This document shows positions 7,975-18,000 of a stretch of 53,523 nucleotides of DNA, in pieces. Source of the DNA: Candidatus Nanopelagicales bacterium. GTDB lineage: Bacteria; Actinomycetota; Actinomycetes; S36-B12; CAIYMF01. The notes under the pieces were generated by a model. The model did not search any database and was not told the origin of the DNA. It saw only the letters and a list, made by a program, of their open reading frames with translations. Where the stretch lies: the NCBI GenBank assembly GCA_025456065.1, contig JALOLH010000005.1, forward strand, positions 1-53,523. Direction: 5' to 3'. Numbering within the stretch: position 1 is the stretch's first letter; each line of letters begins with the position of its first letter. Both the position numbers and the translations under genes were made by a program.

Positions 7975-8490
7975 GTGTCATTCCTTGGTGGTGGGGGAGG
8001 GATCGCGGCCCTGGCTGTGACAGCCGTGCCGGCGTCCGCGGATCCGCCCGAGATCACCAGGTACCCCGACTACGGCATCGAGGTCCAGTGGCCGAACGAC
8101 GACCCTGATCCGTTCTGGAGCGCGGAACGTTGCGACTTCCCGGTCCACTACCAGGATTCGGGCAAGGGCATCGCGATCGCGTTCGGCACGCGCTTCTTCA
8201 TGGTCGCGCCGGGACTGCGCGCCACGATCACCAACATGGACACCGGCGGGGTCGTCAGGCTGCCGGTCAACGGTTCCGTCACCGTGACCGAGGCCTCGGC
8301 CGACGGGAACACCGTCGTGACCGAGACCTTCCACGGGCCCGGCATCGACATCACGCCGGGACAGCTCACGTGGTTCTCCGGCACGCGGGTGGTGGTCACC
8401 GAGTACGACGAGTCCAACCTCGTCGTGGCCGGTCCGACGATGACGCAGCGGGGACGGACGGTCGACGTCTGTGCGGTGCTCGACCGTTGA
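7975..8490 (+). CDS. Secreted hypothetical protein with probable frameshift in its signal peptide
   Basis: About 171 residues from the GTG at 7975; family not recognised. The mature part begins after VTAVPASA with DPPEITRYP, is beta-rich in appearance and has two cysteines. The better start is ATG 7964, which has a strong GGAGGGAG ribosome site 8 nt upstream, but that frame stops after 18 residues. Adding one G to the G-run at 7993-7997 would join MRTLCHSLVVGGG to IAALAVTAVPASA, a textbook signal peptide. The GTG start lacks any positive charge. So either the gene carries a -1 frameshift or the run is miscalled. A strong hairpin follows. Confidence 0.6.
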   Translation: MSFLGGGGGIAALAVTAVPASADPPEITRYPDYGIEVQWPNDDPDPFWSAERCDFPVHYQDSGKGIAIAFGTRFFMVAPGLRATITNMDTGGVVRLPVNGSVTVTEASADGNTVVTETFHGPGIDITPGQLTWFSGTRVVVTEYDESNLVVAGPTMTQRGRTVDVCAVLDR

Positions 8491-8536
8491 ACGAGGCCGC
8501 ACCGGTCCGTCCTGAGGGTCGGCCGTGCCATCCAGC

Positions 8537-8584
8537 ACACATGCCGATGGGCCAGGGTCGTTCCCCTGGCCCATCGGCATGTGT
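8537..8584. terminator. Perfect 21-bp hairpin, bidirectional terminator
   Basis: Arms at 8537-8557 and 8564-8584 pair perfectly over 21 bp with a 6-nt loop TCGTTC. It lies between the end of the secreted-protein gene and the 3' end of tRNA-Ala, so it can stop both transcripts. The right arm touches the discriminator base of the tRNA. Confidence 0.8.
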
Positions 8585-8656
8585 GGAGACGAGGGGACTT
8601 GAACCCCTAACCCCCGCCTTGCAAAGGCGGTGCTCTGCCAGTTGAGCTACGTCCCC
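8584..8656 (-). tRNA. tRNA-Ala (anticodon TGC)
   Basis: 73 nt on the minus strand. Acceptor stem GGGGACG pairs with CGTCTCC (one G-U), discriminator A. The D-arm, a CCGCC/GGCGG anticodon stem with loop TTTGCAA, and the TTCAAGT T-loop are all visible. No encoded CCA. Confidence 0.95.
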
Positions 8657-8661
8657 CGCGG

Positions 8662-8790
8662 TCAGCGCAGGTCGGGGGCGGCGGTGGCCTCGTTCCAGAG
8701 GTCGCGCTCGTCCTGGGCCTCGGTCACCTTGCTGTAGGCGAGGTACCCGGCGACGGCGATCGCGGCGAGGACGAGCATCTTCTTGATCAC
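8662..8790 (-). CDS. DLW-39 family small protein
   Basis: A 42-residue ORF: GTG start at 8790 with a GGAGG site 5 nt upstream. The sequence opens MIKKMLVLAAIAVAGYLAYS (a single membrane helix) and ends with DERDLWNEATAAPDLR, which carries the D-L-W that names this actinobacterial family. Function is unknown. The location between two tRNA genes next to gyrA/DUF3566 is the family's standard one. Confidence 0.9.
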   Translation of the reverse strand: MIKKMLVLAAIAVAGYLAYSKVTEAQDERDLWNEATAAPDLR

Positions 8791-8834
8791 GGCCACCTCC
8801 GGGGCTGGGAGCGCGCCGTGGGGCGCGCCCGACG

Positions 8835-8908
8835 TGGGCCTAAGTGGACTTGAACCACTGACCTCTTCCTTATCAGGGAAGCGCTCTAACCGTCTGAGCT
8901 ATAGGCCC
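8835..8908 (-). tRNA. tRNA-Ile (anticodon GAT)
   Basis: 74 nt on the minus strand. Acceptor GGGCCTA pairs with TAGGCCC, discriminator A. Anticodon loop CTGATAA, T-loop TTCAAGT. No encoded CCA. It lies 45 nt from DLW-39. Confidence 0.95.
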
Positions 8909-8975
8909 CAGCGGTGCTCGGCACCGGCGGCACAGCCTACCCGGCGGCCTGCTGTGCCTCAAACCGCGGGCGACG

Positions 8976-9845
8976 CTAGCGATCGTCCTCGGACAGGGTG
9001 ACCTCGAGGCCCCCGCCGATGCCGACGGCGAGGTTGTACAGGAACGCGAAGAGGGTGGCCAGGGCGGTCAGCAGGACGGTCTCGACGCCGGCGACCACGA
9101 GCGCGACGCCCATCACCCGGCCGAACTCGAGGAAGCCGCTCAGGCTCGCCCCGCTCTCGCCGCCGACGTCGGTGGCCGTGCGCGTGATGGCCTCGAGCAC
9201 CCCGGCGGACTCCAGGGCGAACCACAGGGTCGCCACCGCGACGAGCATGACGACCGCCAGCGCGAGTGACAGCAGGAACGCCTGCTTCATCACCGACCAG
9301 GGGTCGATGTGGGTGAGGAACACGCGGGCGGACCGTGGCCCGCTCTGGGGCTGGACCGCGGACCGCGCGATGCGCGCCGCCTCCGTCTTGGGCCGTTGGG
9401 GACCGGCCGGCTGACCCGGGCCACGGGCGCCGGCGGCTGGGGCGGGGGATGCCGGCCCCTGCGCGGGCGAACCGGTCGGGACGGTGGGCCGCGGCGGCGG
9501 CGCGGCCGGTGCCTGCGCCGGGGCAGGGGTTCGAGCGGCTGCGGGTCGCAGCGTCTGCCCGGTCGCGGCCGTCGCGGCCCCAGCGGCACCGGCAGCCGCG
9601 GCGGCACCGGCCCGCCCGCCGTCGGTGCCCGGCGACGGGCTGGTCCGCCCACCCGCACGTCGATCGGCGGGGGACGCAGCCGGCGGCCTTGGACGCGCCG
9701 GGGCCGGCGCGGACCCGGGCGGGACGGGGGTGATGAGGACGCTGGGCCGCGGGCGGTCGCCCCTGGCCGGCTCGTTCATCCGGGCGGCCGGGCCGGGACG
9801 ACCCACGGCGCGATCGGCGCCCGGCTGCCCCTGCGCGTGCTCCAT
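8976..9845 (-). CDS. DUF3566 domain transmembrane protein
   Basis: 289 residues from the ATG at 9845, which has GGAG 7 nt upstream. The first about 185 residues are low-complexity Pro/Ala/Gly/Arg, predicted disordered. The C-terminal DUF3566 domain begins near SARVFLTHIDPWSVMKQAFLLSLALAVVMLVAVATLW, with a second helix GVALVVAGVETVLLTALATLFAFLYNLAVGIGGGLEVTL. The function of DUF3566 is unknown. It follows gyrA in most actinobacteria, 147 nt downstream here and probably in the same transcript. Confidence 0.9.
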   Translation of the reverse strand: MEHAQGQPGADRAVGRPGPAARMNEPARGDRPRPSVLITPVPPGSAPAPARPRPPAASPADRRAGGRTSPSPGTDGGRAGAAAAAGAAGAATAATGQTLRPAAARTPAPAQAPAAPPPRPTVPTGSPAQGPASPAPAAGARGPGQPAGPQRPKTEAARIARSAVQPQSGPRSARVFLTHIDPWSVMKQAFLLSLALAVVMLVAVATLWFALESAGVLEAITRTATDVGGESGASLSGFLEFGRVMGVALVVAGVETVLLTALATLFAFLYNLAVGIGGGLEVTLSEDDR

Positions 9846-9992
9846 CACTGTGCTCCGATCCCACGTCGACCGCTGTGCCAGCACGTCGATGGGACGCGAT
9901 CGTACCCCGCCGGCACGCGGCTGCCCGGCGGAACCGGCTGGGGGTGGGTCGCCGGCCGGGTCGCGCGCCGAGCGGGCCCGGCGGGGGTGGGG

Positions 9993-12638
9993 TCAGCTCC
10001 CGCCATCGGAGCCCTCCCATCCGCCGTCCCCGCTCCCGTCGCCGGCGCCGTCCGCGCCGGGCTCCTCGAGCACCTCGGACCGCACCGGCGCCGGGCCGTC
10101 CGGATCCGCCCCGTTGGGCCCCATCGCCCCAGCACCGTCCGAGGGGGCCGCCGCCTCGACCAGCTCGTCGATCTCCTCCTCGGTCAGGTCGGTGGAGCGC
10201 GCGACCCCGACGACCGCGTCGCCCTCGGCCAGATGCATCAGCGAGACGCCCATCGTGGCCCGCCCGGTCGCGCGCACGTGGTCCACGCGGGTGCGGATGA
10301 CGACGCCGTTGCTGGCGATGGCGAACAGCTCGTCGGACTCCTCGCAGATCAGCGCGCCCACCAGCGAGCCACGCTGCTCGACCAGCTTCATCGCGGTGAC
10401 GCCGTAGGTGTTGCGGCCCTGGGTGCGCCACTCGTCGACCGCGGTGCGCTTGGCGAAGCCGCCGTCGGTGACCGTGACCAGGTAGGTGCCAGGACGGACG
10501 ACCTCCATGGACAGGGCGCTGTCCCCGGGACGCAGCCGGATGCCCTGCACGCCGGAGGTCTGCCGTCCCATGGGACGCAGCGTGGCGTCGTCGGCTCGGA
10601 ACCGCACCGAGTTGCCCTTGGCCGACACCAGCATGAGCTCGTCCTCGCCGCTGACCAGCTGCGCGGAGATCAGCTCGTCGCCCTCCCGCAGGTTGATCGC
10701 GGCCAGGCCGTTCGAGCGGATGTTCTCGAACTCGCGCAGCCGGCTCTTCTTGACCATGCCGTCGCGTGTGGCCAGCACCAGGTAGTCGGCCGCCGAGAAG
10801 TCGCGCAGGTCGAGCACCTGGGCGATCGACTCGTCGGGCTGGAACGCCAGCAGGTTGGCCACGTGCTGGCCGCGGGCGTCCCGGCCCGCGTCGGGCAGCT
10901 CGTACCCCTTCGCCCGGTACACCCGACCCTTGGTGGTGAAGAACAGGATCCAGTGGTGCGTGGTGGTGACGAAGAAGTGGCTGACCACGTCGTCGCCGCG
11001 CAGCTGGGCACCGCGCACCCCGCGCCCGCCGCGCCGCTGCGCGCGGTACAGCGCCGTGTCGGTGGCCTTCGCGTAGCCCCCCCGGGTCAGCGTCACGACG
11101 ATGTCCCGCTCGGCGATGAGGTCCTCGTCGGTGACGTCCCCCTCGTCTGGCACCAGCGCGGTGCGCCGCTCGTCGCCGAACTTGGCGACGATCTCGGCCA
11201 GCTCCTCCCCGACGATGGTGCGCTGGCGCTCCTCGCTGGCCAGGATCGCCTGGTAGTCGGCGATGTCACGCATGAGCCCCTCGTAGCGCGACTGCAGCTC
11301 CTGGCGCTCCAGTGCCGCAAGGCGGCGCAGCTGCATGTCGAGGATGGCCTGGGACTGGACCTCGTCGATCGCCAGCAGCTCCATCAGCCCGCCCTGGGCC
11401 TCCGCGGCGGACGCCGACGCGCGGATCAGGGCGATCACGTCGTCGATCCGGTCGATCGCCGCCAGCAGGCCGCGCAGGATGTGCGCCCGCTCCTCGGCCA
11501 CCCGCAGCCGGTGGGCCGTGCGGCGCTGGATGACCTGGATCTGGTGACGGATCCAGTAGCGGACGAACTGCTCGAGGTTGAGTGTGCGTGGGACACCGTC
11601 GACCAGGGCCACCATGTTCGCGCCGAACGTGTCGCGCAGCTGGGTGTGCTTGTACAGCTGGTTCAGCACGACCTTGGCCACTGCGTCCTTGGTCAGGATG
11701 ATCTCCAGGCGCAGCGAGTCGCCGCTGGACTGGTCGATGATGTCGGCGATCCCCGACATCTTCCCCTGCTTGTGCAGCTCCACGATCTTGGCCAGCAGGT
11801 TGTCCGGGTTCACCTGGTACGGCAGCTCGGTGACCACGAGCATCGTCCGCCCCCGGGCGTCCTCGGTCACCTCCACGACCGCCCGCATCGTGATCAGGCC
11901 CCGGCCCGTGCGGTAGGCGTCCTCGATGCCGCGGCGGCCCACGATCTGGCCCGAGGTCGGGAAGTCCGGTCCCGGGATGCGCTCCATGAGCGCGGCGAGG
12001 GTCTCCTCCTTGGACGCCTGCGGGTGCTCCAGCGCCCACTGGACGCCCGCAGCCACCTCGCGCAGGTTGTGCGGGGGGATGTTCGTGGCCATCCCCACCG
12101 CGATGCCGGCCGAGCCGTTCACCAGCAGGTTCGGGAACCGCGCCGGCAGCACCGTGGGCTCCAGCGTCCGCCCGTCGTAGTTCGGGACGAAGTCGACGGT
12201 CTCCTCGTCGATGTCCCGGGTCATCTCCATGGCCAGCTGGGCCAGTCGGCACTCGGTGTACCGCGACGCGGCCGCACCGTCGTTGCCGGGCGAGCCGAAG
12301 TTGCCCTGGCCCTGCACCAGCGGGTAGCGCAGCACCCAGGACTGGGTCAGCCGCACGAGGGTGTCGTAGATCGCGAGGTCGCCGTGGGGGTGGTAGTTGC
12401 CCATCACGTCGCCGACCACGCGCGCGGACTTGGAGAAGTTGCGGTCCGGGCGGTACCCACCGTCGTACATCGCGTAGAGCACCCGCCGGTGCACCGGCTT
12501 CAGGCCGTCGCGCACGTCGGGCAGCGCCCGGGACACGATCACGCTCATCGCGTAGTCCAGGTACGAGCGCTGCATCTCGACCTGCAGGTCGATGGGCTCG
12601 ATCCGGCCGTGGTTGCCGGTGTCGGTCGTCTCGGTCAT
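9993..12638 (-). CDS. gyrA: DNA gyrase subunit A
   Basis: 881 residues. It cuts and rejoins DNA in the A2B2 gyrase that introduces negative supercoils using ATP. The active-site Tyr is in [10 protein letters not shown] (Tyr127). The quinolone-determining stretch reads [13 protein letters not shown]: Leu88 sits where E. coli has Ser83. The GyrA box [10 protein letters not shown] begins the C-terminal beta-pinwheel, and a Gly/Asp/Ser-rich tail ends the protein. The ATG overlaps the gyrB TGA (ATGA), giving tight coupling and 1:1 expression. Confidence 0.98.
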   Translation of the reverse strand: MTETTDTGNHGRIEPIDLQVEMQRSYLDYAMSVIVSRALPDVRDGLKPVHRRVLYAMYDGGYRPDRNFSKSARVVGDVMGNYHPHGDLAIYDTLVRLTQSWVLRYPLVQGQGNFGSPGNDGAAASRYTECRLAQLAMEMTRDIDEETVDFVPNYDGRTLEPTVLPARFPNLLVNGSAGIAVGMATNIPPHNLREVAAGVQWALEHPQASKEETLAALMERIPGPDFPTSGQIVGRRGIEDAYRTGRGLITMRAVVEVTEDARGRTMLVVTELPYQVNPDNLLAKIVELHKQGKMSGIADIIDQSSGDSLRLEIILTKDAVAKVVLNQLYKHTQLRDTFGANMVALVDGVPRTLNLEQFVRYWIRHQIQVIQRRTAHRLRVAEERAHILRGLLAAIDRIDDVIALIRASASAAEAQGGLMELLAIDEVQSQAILDMQLRRLAALERQELQSRYEGLMRDIADYQAILASEERQRTIVGEELAEIVAKFGDERRTALVPDEGDVTDEDLIAERDIVVTLTRGGYAKATDTALYRAQRRGGRGVRGAQLRGDDVVSHFFVTTTHHWILFFTTKGRVYRAKGYELPDAGRDARGQHVANLLAFQPDESIAQVLDLRDFSAADYLVLATRDGMVKKSRLREFENIRSNGLAAINLREGDELISAQLVSGEDELMLVSAKGNSVRFRADDATLRPMGRQTSGVQGIRLRPGDSALSMEVVRPGTYLVTVTDGGFAKRTAVDEWRTQGRNTYGVTAMKLVEQRGSLVGALICEESDELFAIASNGVVIRTRVDHVRATGRATMGVSLMHLAEGDAVVGVARSTDLTEEEIDELVEAAAPSDGAGAMGPNGADPDGPAPVRSEVLEEPGADGAGDGSGDGGWEGSDGGS

Positions 12639-14599
12639 CAGATGTCCAGGAACCTCACGTCGCGGGCGTTGCGCTGGATGAACGAGCGGCGGCTCTCCAC
12701 GTCCTCGCCCATCAGCGTCATGAACAGCTCATCGGCCTGCGCGGCGTCGTCGAGCGTCACCTGCAGCAGCACGCGCTCCGCCGGGTTCATGGTGGTGTCG
12801 CGCAGCTCCTCCCAGTTCATCTCGCCGAGGCCCTTGTAGCGCTGGATCGCCTCCTCCTTGGGCAGCTTGAGCCCGGCGGCCCGCCCGGCCTCGACGAGCG
12901 CCTCCCGCTCGCGGTCGGAGTAGGCGTAGTCCGGAGGGTGCTTGGTCCACTTGATCTTGAACAGCGGTGGCTGGCCCAGGAAGACGTGACCGTGCTCGAT
13001 GAGCGGGCGCATGTAGCGGAACAGCAGCGTGAGCAGCAGCGTACGGATGTGCTGGCCGTCGACGTCGGCATCGGCCATGAGCACGAGCTTGTGGTAGCGC
13101 AGCTTGGCCTCGTCGAAGTCCTCCTGGACGCCGGCGCCCATCGCCGAGATCAGCGCCTGCACCTCGGCGTTCTGCAGCACCTTGTCGATCCGCGCCTTCT
13201 CGACGTTGAGGATCTTGCCGCGGATCGGCAGGATCGCCTGGGTCTGGGGGTCCCGGGCCCGCCGGGCCGACCCGCCCGCCGAGTCGCCCTCCACCACGAA
13301 CAGCTCGCACTCCTCGGGCTCGCGACTGGAGCAGTCGATCAGCTTGCCGGGCAGCCCGCCGCCGCCGAGCAGGCCCTTGCGGTTGCGGGCCAGGTCACGG
13401 GCCTTGCGCGCGGCCATCCGGGCGTGGCTGGCCGACACCGCCTTGCGCGCGATCTCGCGGCCCTCCGCCGGGTTGGCCTCGAACCAGGCGCCCAGCTGGT
13501 CGAACACGACGGCCTGGACCACCGTCTTGGCCTCGGTGTTGCCCAGCTTGGTCTTCGTCTGGCCCTCGAACTGCGGCTCGCGCAGCTTCACGCTGACGAT
13601 CGCGGTGAGGCCCTCGCGGATGTCCTCGCCGGCCAGGTTCGGGTCCTTCTCCTTGAGGATGTTCCAGGCGCGCGCGAACCGGTTGACCAGGTTGGTCAGC
13701 GCCGCGCGGAACCCCTCCTCGTGGGTGCCGCCCTCGGTCGTGTTGATCGTGTTGGCGAAGGTGTAGACGCTCTCGGTGAACCCCGTGTTCCACTGCATCG
13801 CGATCTCCGCGGAGATGCCCTTGTCGGTGTCCTCCGCGCCGAACTCGATGACGTTCGGATGGGCCGGTCCGCGCTTGGCGTTCAGGTACCGGACGAAGTC
13901 CGCGATCCCGCCCTCGTAGTGGTACGTGACCGTGCGCGGCCCCGCCTCCTCCTCCTCGAGGGCCTCCTCCGAGGTGTCGCGCACCCGCTCGTCGGTGAGC
14001 ACGATCGTCAGCCCGCGGTTGAGGAACGCCATCTCCTGGAACCGGCGGGAGAGCGTCTCGAAGTCGTAGTCCGTCGTCTCGAAGATGTCCTGGTCGGCCC
14101 AGAACGTGACCGCGGTGCCCGTGTCCTGGGTCGTCTCGTCCCTGGAGAGGGCGGCGCGGGGCACCCCATGCTCGTAGGACTGTCGCCAGACGTGACCCTC
14201 GCGGCGGACCTCCACGTCCAGCTGGGTGGACAGGGCGTTGACCACCGAGACGCCCACGCCGTGCAGTCCCCCGGAGACCGCGTACCCGCCACCCCCGAAC
14301 TTGCCACCCGCATGCAGCACGGTCAGCACGACCTCGACGCCGGGCTTGCCCTCGCTGGCCACGATGTCCACCGGGATCCCGCGACCGTTGTCGACCACGC
14401 GCACCCCGGCGTCAGCCAGCAGGGTCACCTCGATGCGGTCGCAGAAGCCGGCGAGCGCCTCGTCGACGGAGTTGTCGACGACTTCGTAGACCAGGTGGTG
14501 CAGGCCCCGCTCACCGGTGGAGCCGATGTACATGCCCGGGCGCTTGCGGACCGCGTCGAGGCCCTCGAGGACCGTGATGGCACTCGCGTCGTAGGACAC
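12638..14599 (-). CDS. gyrB: DNA gyrase subunit B
   Basis: 653 residues from the GTG at 14599 ([25 protein letters not shown]), supported by GGAG 5 nt upstream. Bergerat-fold ATPase motifs are [19 protein letters not shown] and [15 protein letters not shown]. The Q-T-K loop is in [17 protein letters not shown] motifs are EGDSAGGSA and [11 protein letters not shown], and [11 protein letters not shown] is near the C terminus. The mycobacterial-type length has no large insert. The promoter is a TAGAAT -10 about 105 nt upstream. Confidence 0.98.
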   Translation of the reverse strand: MSYDASAITVLEGLDAVRKRPGMYIGSTGERGLHHLVYEVVDNSVDEALAGFCDRIEVTLLADAGVRVVDNGRGIPVDIVASEGKPGVEVVLTVLHAGGKFGGGGYAVSGGLHGVGVSVVNALSTQLDVEVRREGHVWRQSYEHGVPRAALSRDETTQDTGTAVTFWADQDIFETTDYDFETLSRRFQEMAFLNRGLTIVLTDERVRDTSEEALEEEEAGPRTVTYHYEGGIADFVRYLNAKRGPAHPNVIEFGAEDTDKGISAEIAMQWNTGFTESVYTFANTINTTEGGTHEEGFRAALTNLVNRFARAWNILKEKDPNLAGEDIREGLTAIVSVKLREPQFEGQTKTKLGNTEAKTVVQAVVFDQLGAWFEANPAEGREIARKAVSASHARMAARKARDLARNRKGLLGGGGLPGKLIDCSSREPEECELFVVEGDSAGGSARRARDPQTQAILPIRGKILNVEKARIDKVLQNAEVQALISAMGAGVQEDFDEAKLRYHKLVLMADADVDGQHIRTLLLTLLFRYMRPLIEHGHVFLGQPPLFKIKWTKHPPDYAYSDREREALVEAGRAAGLKLPKEEAIQRYKGLGEMNWEELRDTTMNPAERVLLQVTLDDAAQADELFMTLMGEDVESRRSFIQRNARDVRFLDI

Positions 14600-14705
14600 G
14601 CTGACTCCTGCCTGCTGGTGTGCTGCACCCCGGCACGCGACCCGGGCGCGCCGATGCGACGACCAGCAGGCCATCGCCGGGGAACTGCCGCGACGGAACG
14701 CCCCG

Positions 14706-14746
14706 ATTCTACCCTGCTCGGCAGGGCCGCAGCGCAGATATCCACA
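14706..14746 (-). promoter_or_regulatory. gyrB promoter -10 TAGAAT with adjacent DnaA-type box
   Basis: The minus strand reads TAGAAT at 14711-14706, about 105 nt before the gyrB start. On the plus strand at 14738-14746 the sequence ATATCCACA is one mismatch from the DnaA box TTATCCACA, close to the expected -35 position. No good -35 is seen. DnaA influence on gyrB is an inference. Confidence 0.4.
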
Positions 14747-14805
14747 GCAGGACGCGCGCTGCGGCGGTGACCACCGCTGGACGATCCCCCCCACGCGGGC
14801 TGATC

Positions 14806-14839
14806 CCGAGCCCGCCAGTGGCACGGCTGGCGGGCTCGG
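14806..14839 (-). terminator. Hairpin terminator after the recF-DciA segment
   Basis: CCGAGCCCGCCAG (14806-14818), 8-nt loop, CTGGCGGGCTCGG (14827-14839): 13 perfect base pairs, no U-run. It lies 54 nt beyond the DUF721 stop and separates dnaN-recF-DciA from gyrB-gyrA. Confidence 0.7.
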
Positions 14840-14892
14840 CGGCCCACGTGCCAGGCCCGGCGCTCCAGCCTGGGCACCCGATGGCTGGCCGT

Positions 14893-15474
14893 TCAGCCGT
14901 ACGTGTCCCGCGGCCCACGGCCGCGCACCCGAAGCCGCCCCCGGGTCCGGGGCGGGGTGGGACCGAGCACCCGGATGTCGCGGACCACCCCGGTCCCGAC
15001 GTGGCCGTCGATCGCGTCGCGCAGCACCGGCATCATGAGCCGCAGCTGCTCGGCCCACGCCGTGGACGAGGTACGCACCACGAGCACCCCCGACTCCGGG
15101 TCGTAGGACTCGGGGGTGGCGTGCTCGGCGTTCGCCGGCCCCACGATCTGGGGCCACAGCCCGTGGATGGACCCCGCGTCGAGCGCCCGTCGCCAGCCCT
15201 GCTCGGCCACGAGCGACTGCCAGGCGCCCCCGAGCGGGGTCGGGTCGCGATCGTCGGGACCGGGACCCGAGAAGCCGGCGGCGGCCCGCCTGGCGCGTGC
15301 CCGCGCAGGGCCGGAGGCGGGGCGCCCGGGCGCGGTCCCGGTCGGGCCGGCTGCGGTCCGGGCCGCCGCCCGCACCCGTGAGAGGACGGCGCGCGCGGCG
15401 TCCGGGACGACGGGCAGGTCGGAAGGGTCCCCACCCGGGCCCGGTCGCGTTCGCCCGCGGTCCTGCTCGGTCAC
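14893..15474 (-). CDS. DUF721 / DciA-family protein
   Basis: 193 residues. A variable Arg/Ala/Pro-rich N-terminal part is followed by the DUF721 domain: [25 protein letters not shown], then [26 protein letters not shown], a KH-like arrangement with the conserved W-x-x-x-V-G and S-x-x-W-x-x-x-L features. DciA loads the replicative helicase in bacteria lacking DnaC/DnaI. Direct linkage to recF, dnaN and gyrB supports a replication role. The GTG start overlaps the recF stop. Confidence 0.88.
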   Translation of the reverse strand: MTEQDRGRTRPGPGGDPSDLPVVPDAARAVLSRVRAAARTAAGPTGTAPGRPASGPARARARRAAAGFSGPGPDDRDPTPLGGAWQSLVAEQGWRRALDAGSIHGLWPQIVGPANAEHATPESYDPESGVLVVRTSSTAWAEQLRLMMPVLRDAIDGHVGTGVVRDIRVLGPTPPRTRGRLRVRGRGPRDTYG

Positions 15475-16634
15475 GGCAGCACCACCGTCCCTCCCGCCAC
15501 GGCCACCTGCCGACCGGCCAGCGCGCTGGGCACGTCAGCCGGCACGGCAGCGGTGACGAGCACCTGCTCGACCTCGGCCACGAGCCCGGCGAGCCGCTCC
15601 CGCCGACCCGTGTCGAGCTCGGCGAACACGTCGTCGAGGATCAGCACCGGGTCCCCGCCGGGGCCCGCCTCCGCCCGCAGCAGGGCGTAGGACGCCAGGC
15701 GCAGCGACAGGGCCATCGACCACGACTCACCGTGGGAGGCGTACCCACGGACCGGGAGGTCGTGCAGGCGCAGGACCAGCTCGTCGCGGTGCGGGCCGAC
15801 CAGGGTCAGGCCTCGGGCGAACTCCTCGTCCCGGCGGGCCACCAGCGCTGCGCGCATGGCCTCGGCGACCTCCTCGCGACCGACCGCCGGATCGGCACCG
15901 GTGTCGGTGACCCCGGGGACGCCGCAGGCGTAGGTCAGGTCCACCCGAGGGTCCCGGTCCTCGGGCGCCACCGCCCGGTAGTGCTCCCCGACGGGCCCGG
16001 CCAACCGGGCGACCAGGTGGGCGCGCGCGGCGACCAGCTCCGCCGAGCAGGTGACGAGCTGGTCGTCCCAGACCGACAGGGTCTGCTCGGCGGCGGTGCG
16101 CGCCCGCTGCCCGCCGCCCCGCAGCGCGGTGGCCGACTTCAGCAGGGCGTTGCGCTGGCGCAGGACCCGCTCCAGGTCCGTGAGGACCCCGTCGTAGCGC
16201 GGGGCCAGGGACACGAGGAGGTCGTCGAGGAACGCCCGACGGTCCCCCGGATCGCCCTTGACCAGGGCCAGGTCCTCGGGACAGAACAGCACGCGGGTCA
16301 CCTGTCCCAGGGCATCGCGCTGCCGGGGGACCGGAGCCCGGTTCACCCGCGCCCGGTTCGACCGGCCCGGGGTGATCTCCAGCTCGACCAGGAGGCGACG
16401 ACCGGCCCTGGACACCTCCACCCGGACGACCGCCCGCTCCGCGCCGGCCCGGACCAGGGGCCCGTCCGAGGCCACCCGATGGGAGCGGCCCGTCGACGCG
16501 TAGCCGATCGCCTCGACGAGGTTGGTCTTGCCCTGGCCGTTCGCGCCGACGAAGGTGGTGACCCCAGGCTCGAGGTCCAGCTCGACCTGGGGGTAGGAAC
16601 GGAAGTCGACGAGGCCGAGGTGCGTGACGTGCAC
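15471..16634 (-). CDS. recF: DNA replication and repair protein RecF
   Basis: 387 residues. SMC-like ATPase: Walker [15 protein letters not shown] at about residues 30-43, [14 protein letters not shown], the signature-type [16 protein letters not shown], and Walker [14 protein letters not shown] followed by RR. RecF binds gapped duplex and helps RecOR load RecA at single-strand gaps. GTG start 33 nt downstream of dnaN. The gnd-type gene sometimes found between dnaN and recF in actinomycetes is absent. Confidence 0.97.
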   Translation of the reverse strand: MHVTHLGLVDFRSYPQVELDLEPGVTTFVGANGQGKTNLVEAIGYASTGRSHRVASDGPLVRAGAERAVVRVEVSRAGRRLLVELEITPGRSNRARVNRAPVPRQRDALGQVTRVLFCPEDLALVKGDPGDRRAFLDDLLVSLAPRYDGVLTDLERVLRQRNALLKSATALRGGGQRARTAAEQTLSVWDDQLVTCSAELVAARAHLVARLAGPVGEHYRAVAPEDRDPRVDLTYACGVPGVTDTGADPAVGREEVAEAMRAALVARRDEEFARGLTLVGPHRDELVLRLHDLPVRGYASHGESWSMALSLRLASYALLRAEAGPGGDPVLILDDVFAELDTGRRERLAGLVAEVEQVLVTAAVPADVPSALAGRQVAVAGGTVVLP

Positions 16635-16667
16635 GGCGCTGCCGGGCCTGGGGAGGGGCGCCGGCGC

Positions 16668-17810
16668 CTATGCGGGCAGCCGCACCGGCATCAGCAGGTA
16701 CAGGTAGTCGTCCGCGGCATCGGCCTCGAAGCTGGCCGCGCCGGTGAGCACCGCCGGCTTGTTCGGGTTGGTGAAGGCCATGTTCGTGACCGGCTGGTTG
16801 ATCGCGGCCAGGCCCTCGAGCAGGTACGTCGGGTTGAAGGCGATCCGCTCCATCGGTGCCCCGCTGACGGAGCACTCGATCGCGTCGAGGCCGATGGCAT
16901 CGTCCCCGGCGCCGGCCTCGAGCACGACCTCGGAGCCGTTGAAGAGCATCTTCACCGCCGAGGACCGCTCGGCGACCAGGGCCACGCGCTTGACCGCCTC
17001 GGTCAGCGCCGCCGTCTCGACCCGGGCCACGGTGGGCGACTCGGACGGCAGCAGCGAGCGGTACTTCGGGAAGTCGCCCTCGAGCAGCCGGGTCGTGGTG
17101 CGCCGGTCCAGGCCCTCGATGCCCAGCAGGCCCTCACCGAGGCTCGCCGAGCCGAACGCCAGGTGCACCTCGTCGGCATGGGCCAGCGCCTTGGCGGTGT
17201 CGGCCAACGTGCGGGCGGGCACCAGGGCTGCGGCCGAGAACGCGGGATCCCTCGGGGTCCACCGCAGCGTGCGCACGGCCAGGCGATAGCGGTCCGTGGC
17301 CGCGAGCGTCACCTGCTCGCCGTCGACCTCGATGCGCACGCCGGTCAGGAACGGCAGCGCGTCGTCACGGCCGGCCGCCACCGCGACCTGGGCGACCGCA
17401 CCGGCCAGCACCGTGCCGGGGACGCCGCCGCTGGGCTCGGGCATCGGCGGCAGCGGTGGGTACTCCTCGACGGGCAGCGTGGGCAGCTCGAACGTCGACC
17501 GGCCGCAGCGCACCCGCAACCGCGTGCCCTCGGTCTCCACGTCCACCGGCTGCTGCGGCAGCGCCCGGGCGATGTCGACCAGGAGCCGACCGTTCACCAG
17601 TGCCACCCCCGCCTCGGCGACGTCCGCCACGGCCTCGACGCGACCCGAGACCTCGTAGTCGTAGCTGGCGATGGACAGCCGGGAGTCCGCGCCGTCGACC
17701 GACTCGAGCCGCAGCCCGGAGAGCATCGGCAGTGCCGGGCGCGCCGGGACGGTGCGACCCGCCCACTGCACGGCATCGGCGAACGTCTCACGGTCGATGC
17801 GGAACTTCAC
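16668..17810 (-). CDS. dnaN: DNA polymerase III beta sliding clamp
   Basis: 380 residues, three repeats of the clamp fold. It opens MKFRIDRETFADAVQWAGRTVPARPALPML and ends PVRLPA, a normal clamp C terminus next to the peptide-binding pocket. GTG start with a strong AGGAGG about 7 nt upstream and a TAGGGT -10 about 30 nt upstream. It rings DNA and tethers polymerase III and repair factors. Confidence 0.98.
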   Translation of the reverse strand: MKFRIDRETFADAVQWAGRTVPARPALPMLSGLRLESVDGADSRLSIASYDYEVSGRVEAVADVAEAGVALVNGRLLVDIARALPQQPVDVETEGTRLRVRCGRSTFELPTLPVEEYPPLPPMPEPSGGVPGTVLAGAVAQVAVAAGRDDALPFLTGVRIEVDGEQVTLAATDRYRLAVRTLRWTPRDPAFSAAALVPARTLADTAKALAHADEVHLAFGSASLGEGLLGIEGLDRRTTTRLLEGDFPKYRSLLPSESPTVARVETAALTEAVKRVALVAERSSAVKMLFNGSEVVLEAGAGDDAIGLDAIECSVSGAPMERIAFNPTYLLEGLAAINQPVTNMAFTNPNKPAVLTGAASFEADAADDYLYLLMPVRLPA

Positions 17811-17840
17811 AAGCCCTCCTGGGTGACCCGGTCCGGGGCC

Positions 17841-17846
17841 ACCCTA
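17841..17846 (-). promoter_or_regulatory. -10 hexamer TAGGGT for dnaN
   Basis: The minus strand reads TAGGGT, with the dnaN AGGAGG site and GTG about 15-30 nt downstream. No clear -35. Confidence 0.45.
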
Positions 17847-17956
17847 CGACCTGCCCCTGACCTCAGGACCGGAACACGCACGCACGAGGGCTCGCCGCCC
17901 GCCGCCGTGACGACCGTCCACAGCCCAGCACCGTCCCAGCGGCGGTTCGGCATCCC

Positions 17957-18000
17957 TCTCATCTGTCCTTCACGTCATCGTCGTCGGGGCTGTGGATCCT
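17957..18000 (+). promoter_or_regulatory. Possible response-regulator box (11-bp repeats) inside oriC
   Basis: Three consecutive 11-mers, TCTCATCTGTC, CTTCACGTCAT and CGTCGTCGGGG, are followed by 5 nt and GATCCT. This matches the architecture of the three stronger sites at 41111, 44580 and 48149, but the third unit is degenerate and no plus-strand gene follows. It could be chance. Confidence 0.25.

Noticed and set aside
9309-12839. Very long plus-strand open frame (over 1,100 codons) opposite gyrA
   Set aside because: It is the antisense shadow of gyrA and DUF3566 in high-GC DNA: composition-driven, no domain, no ribosome site.
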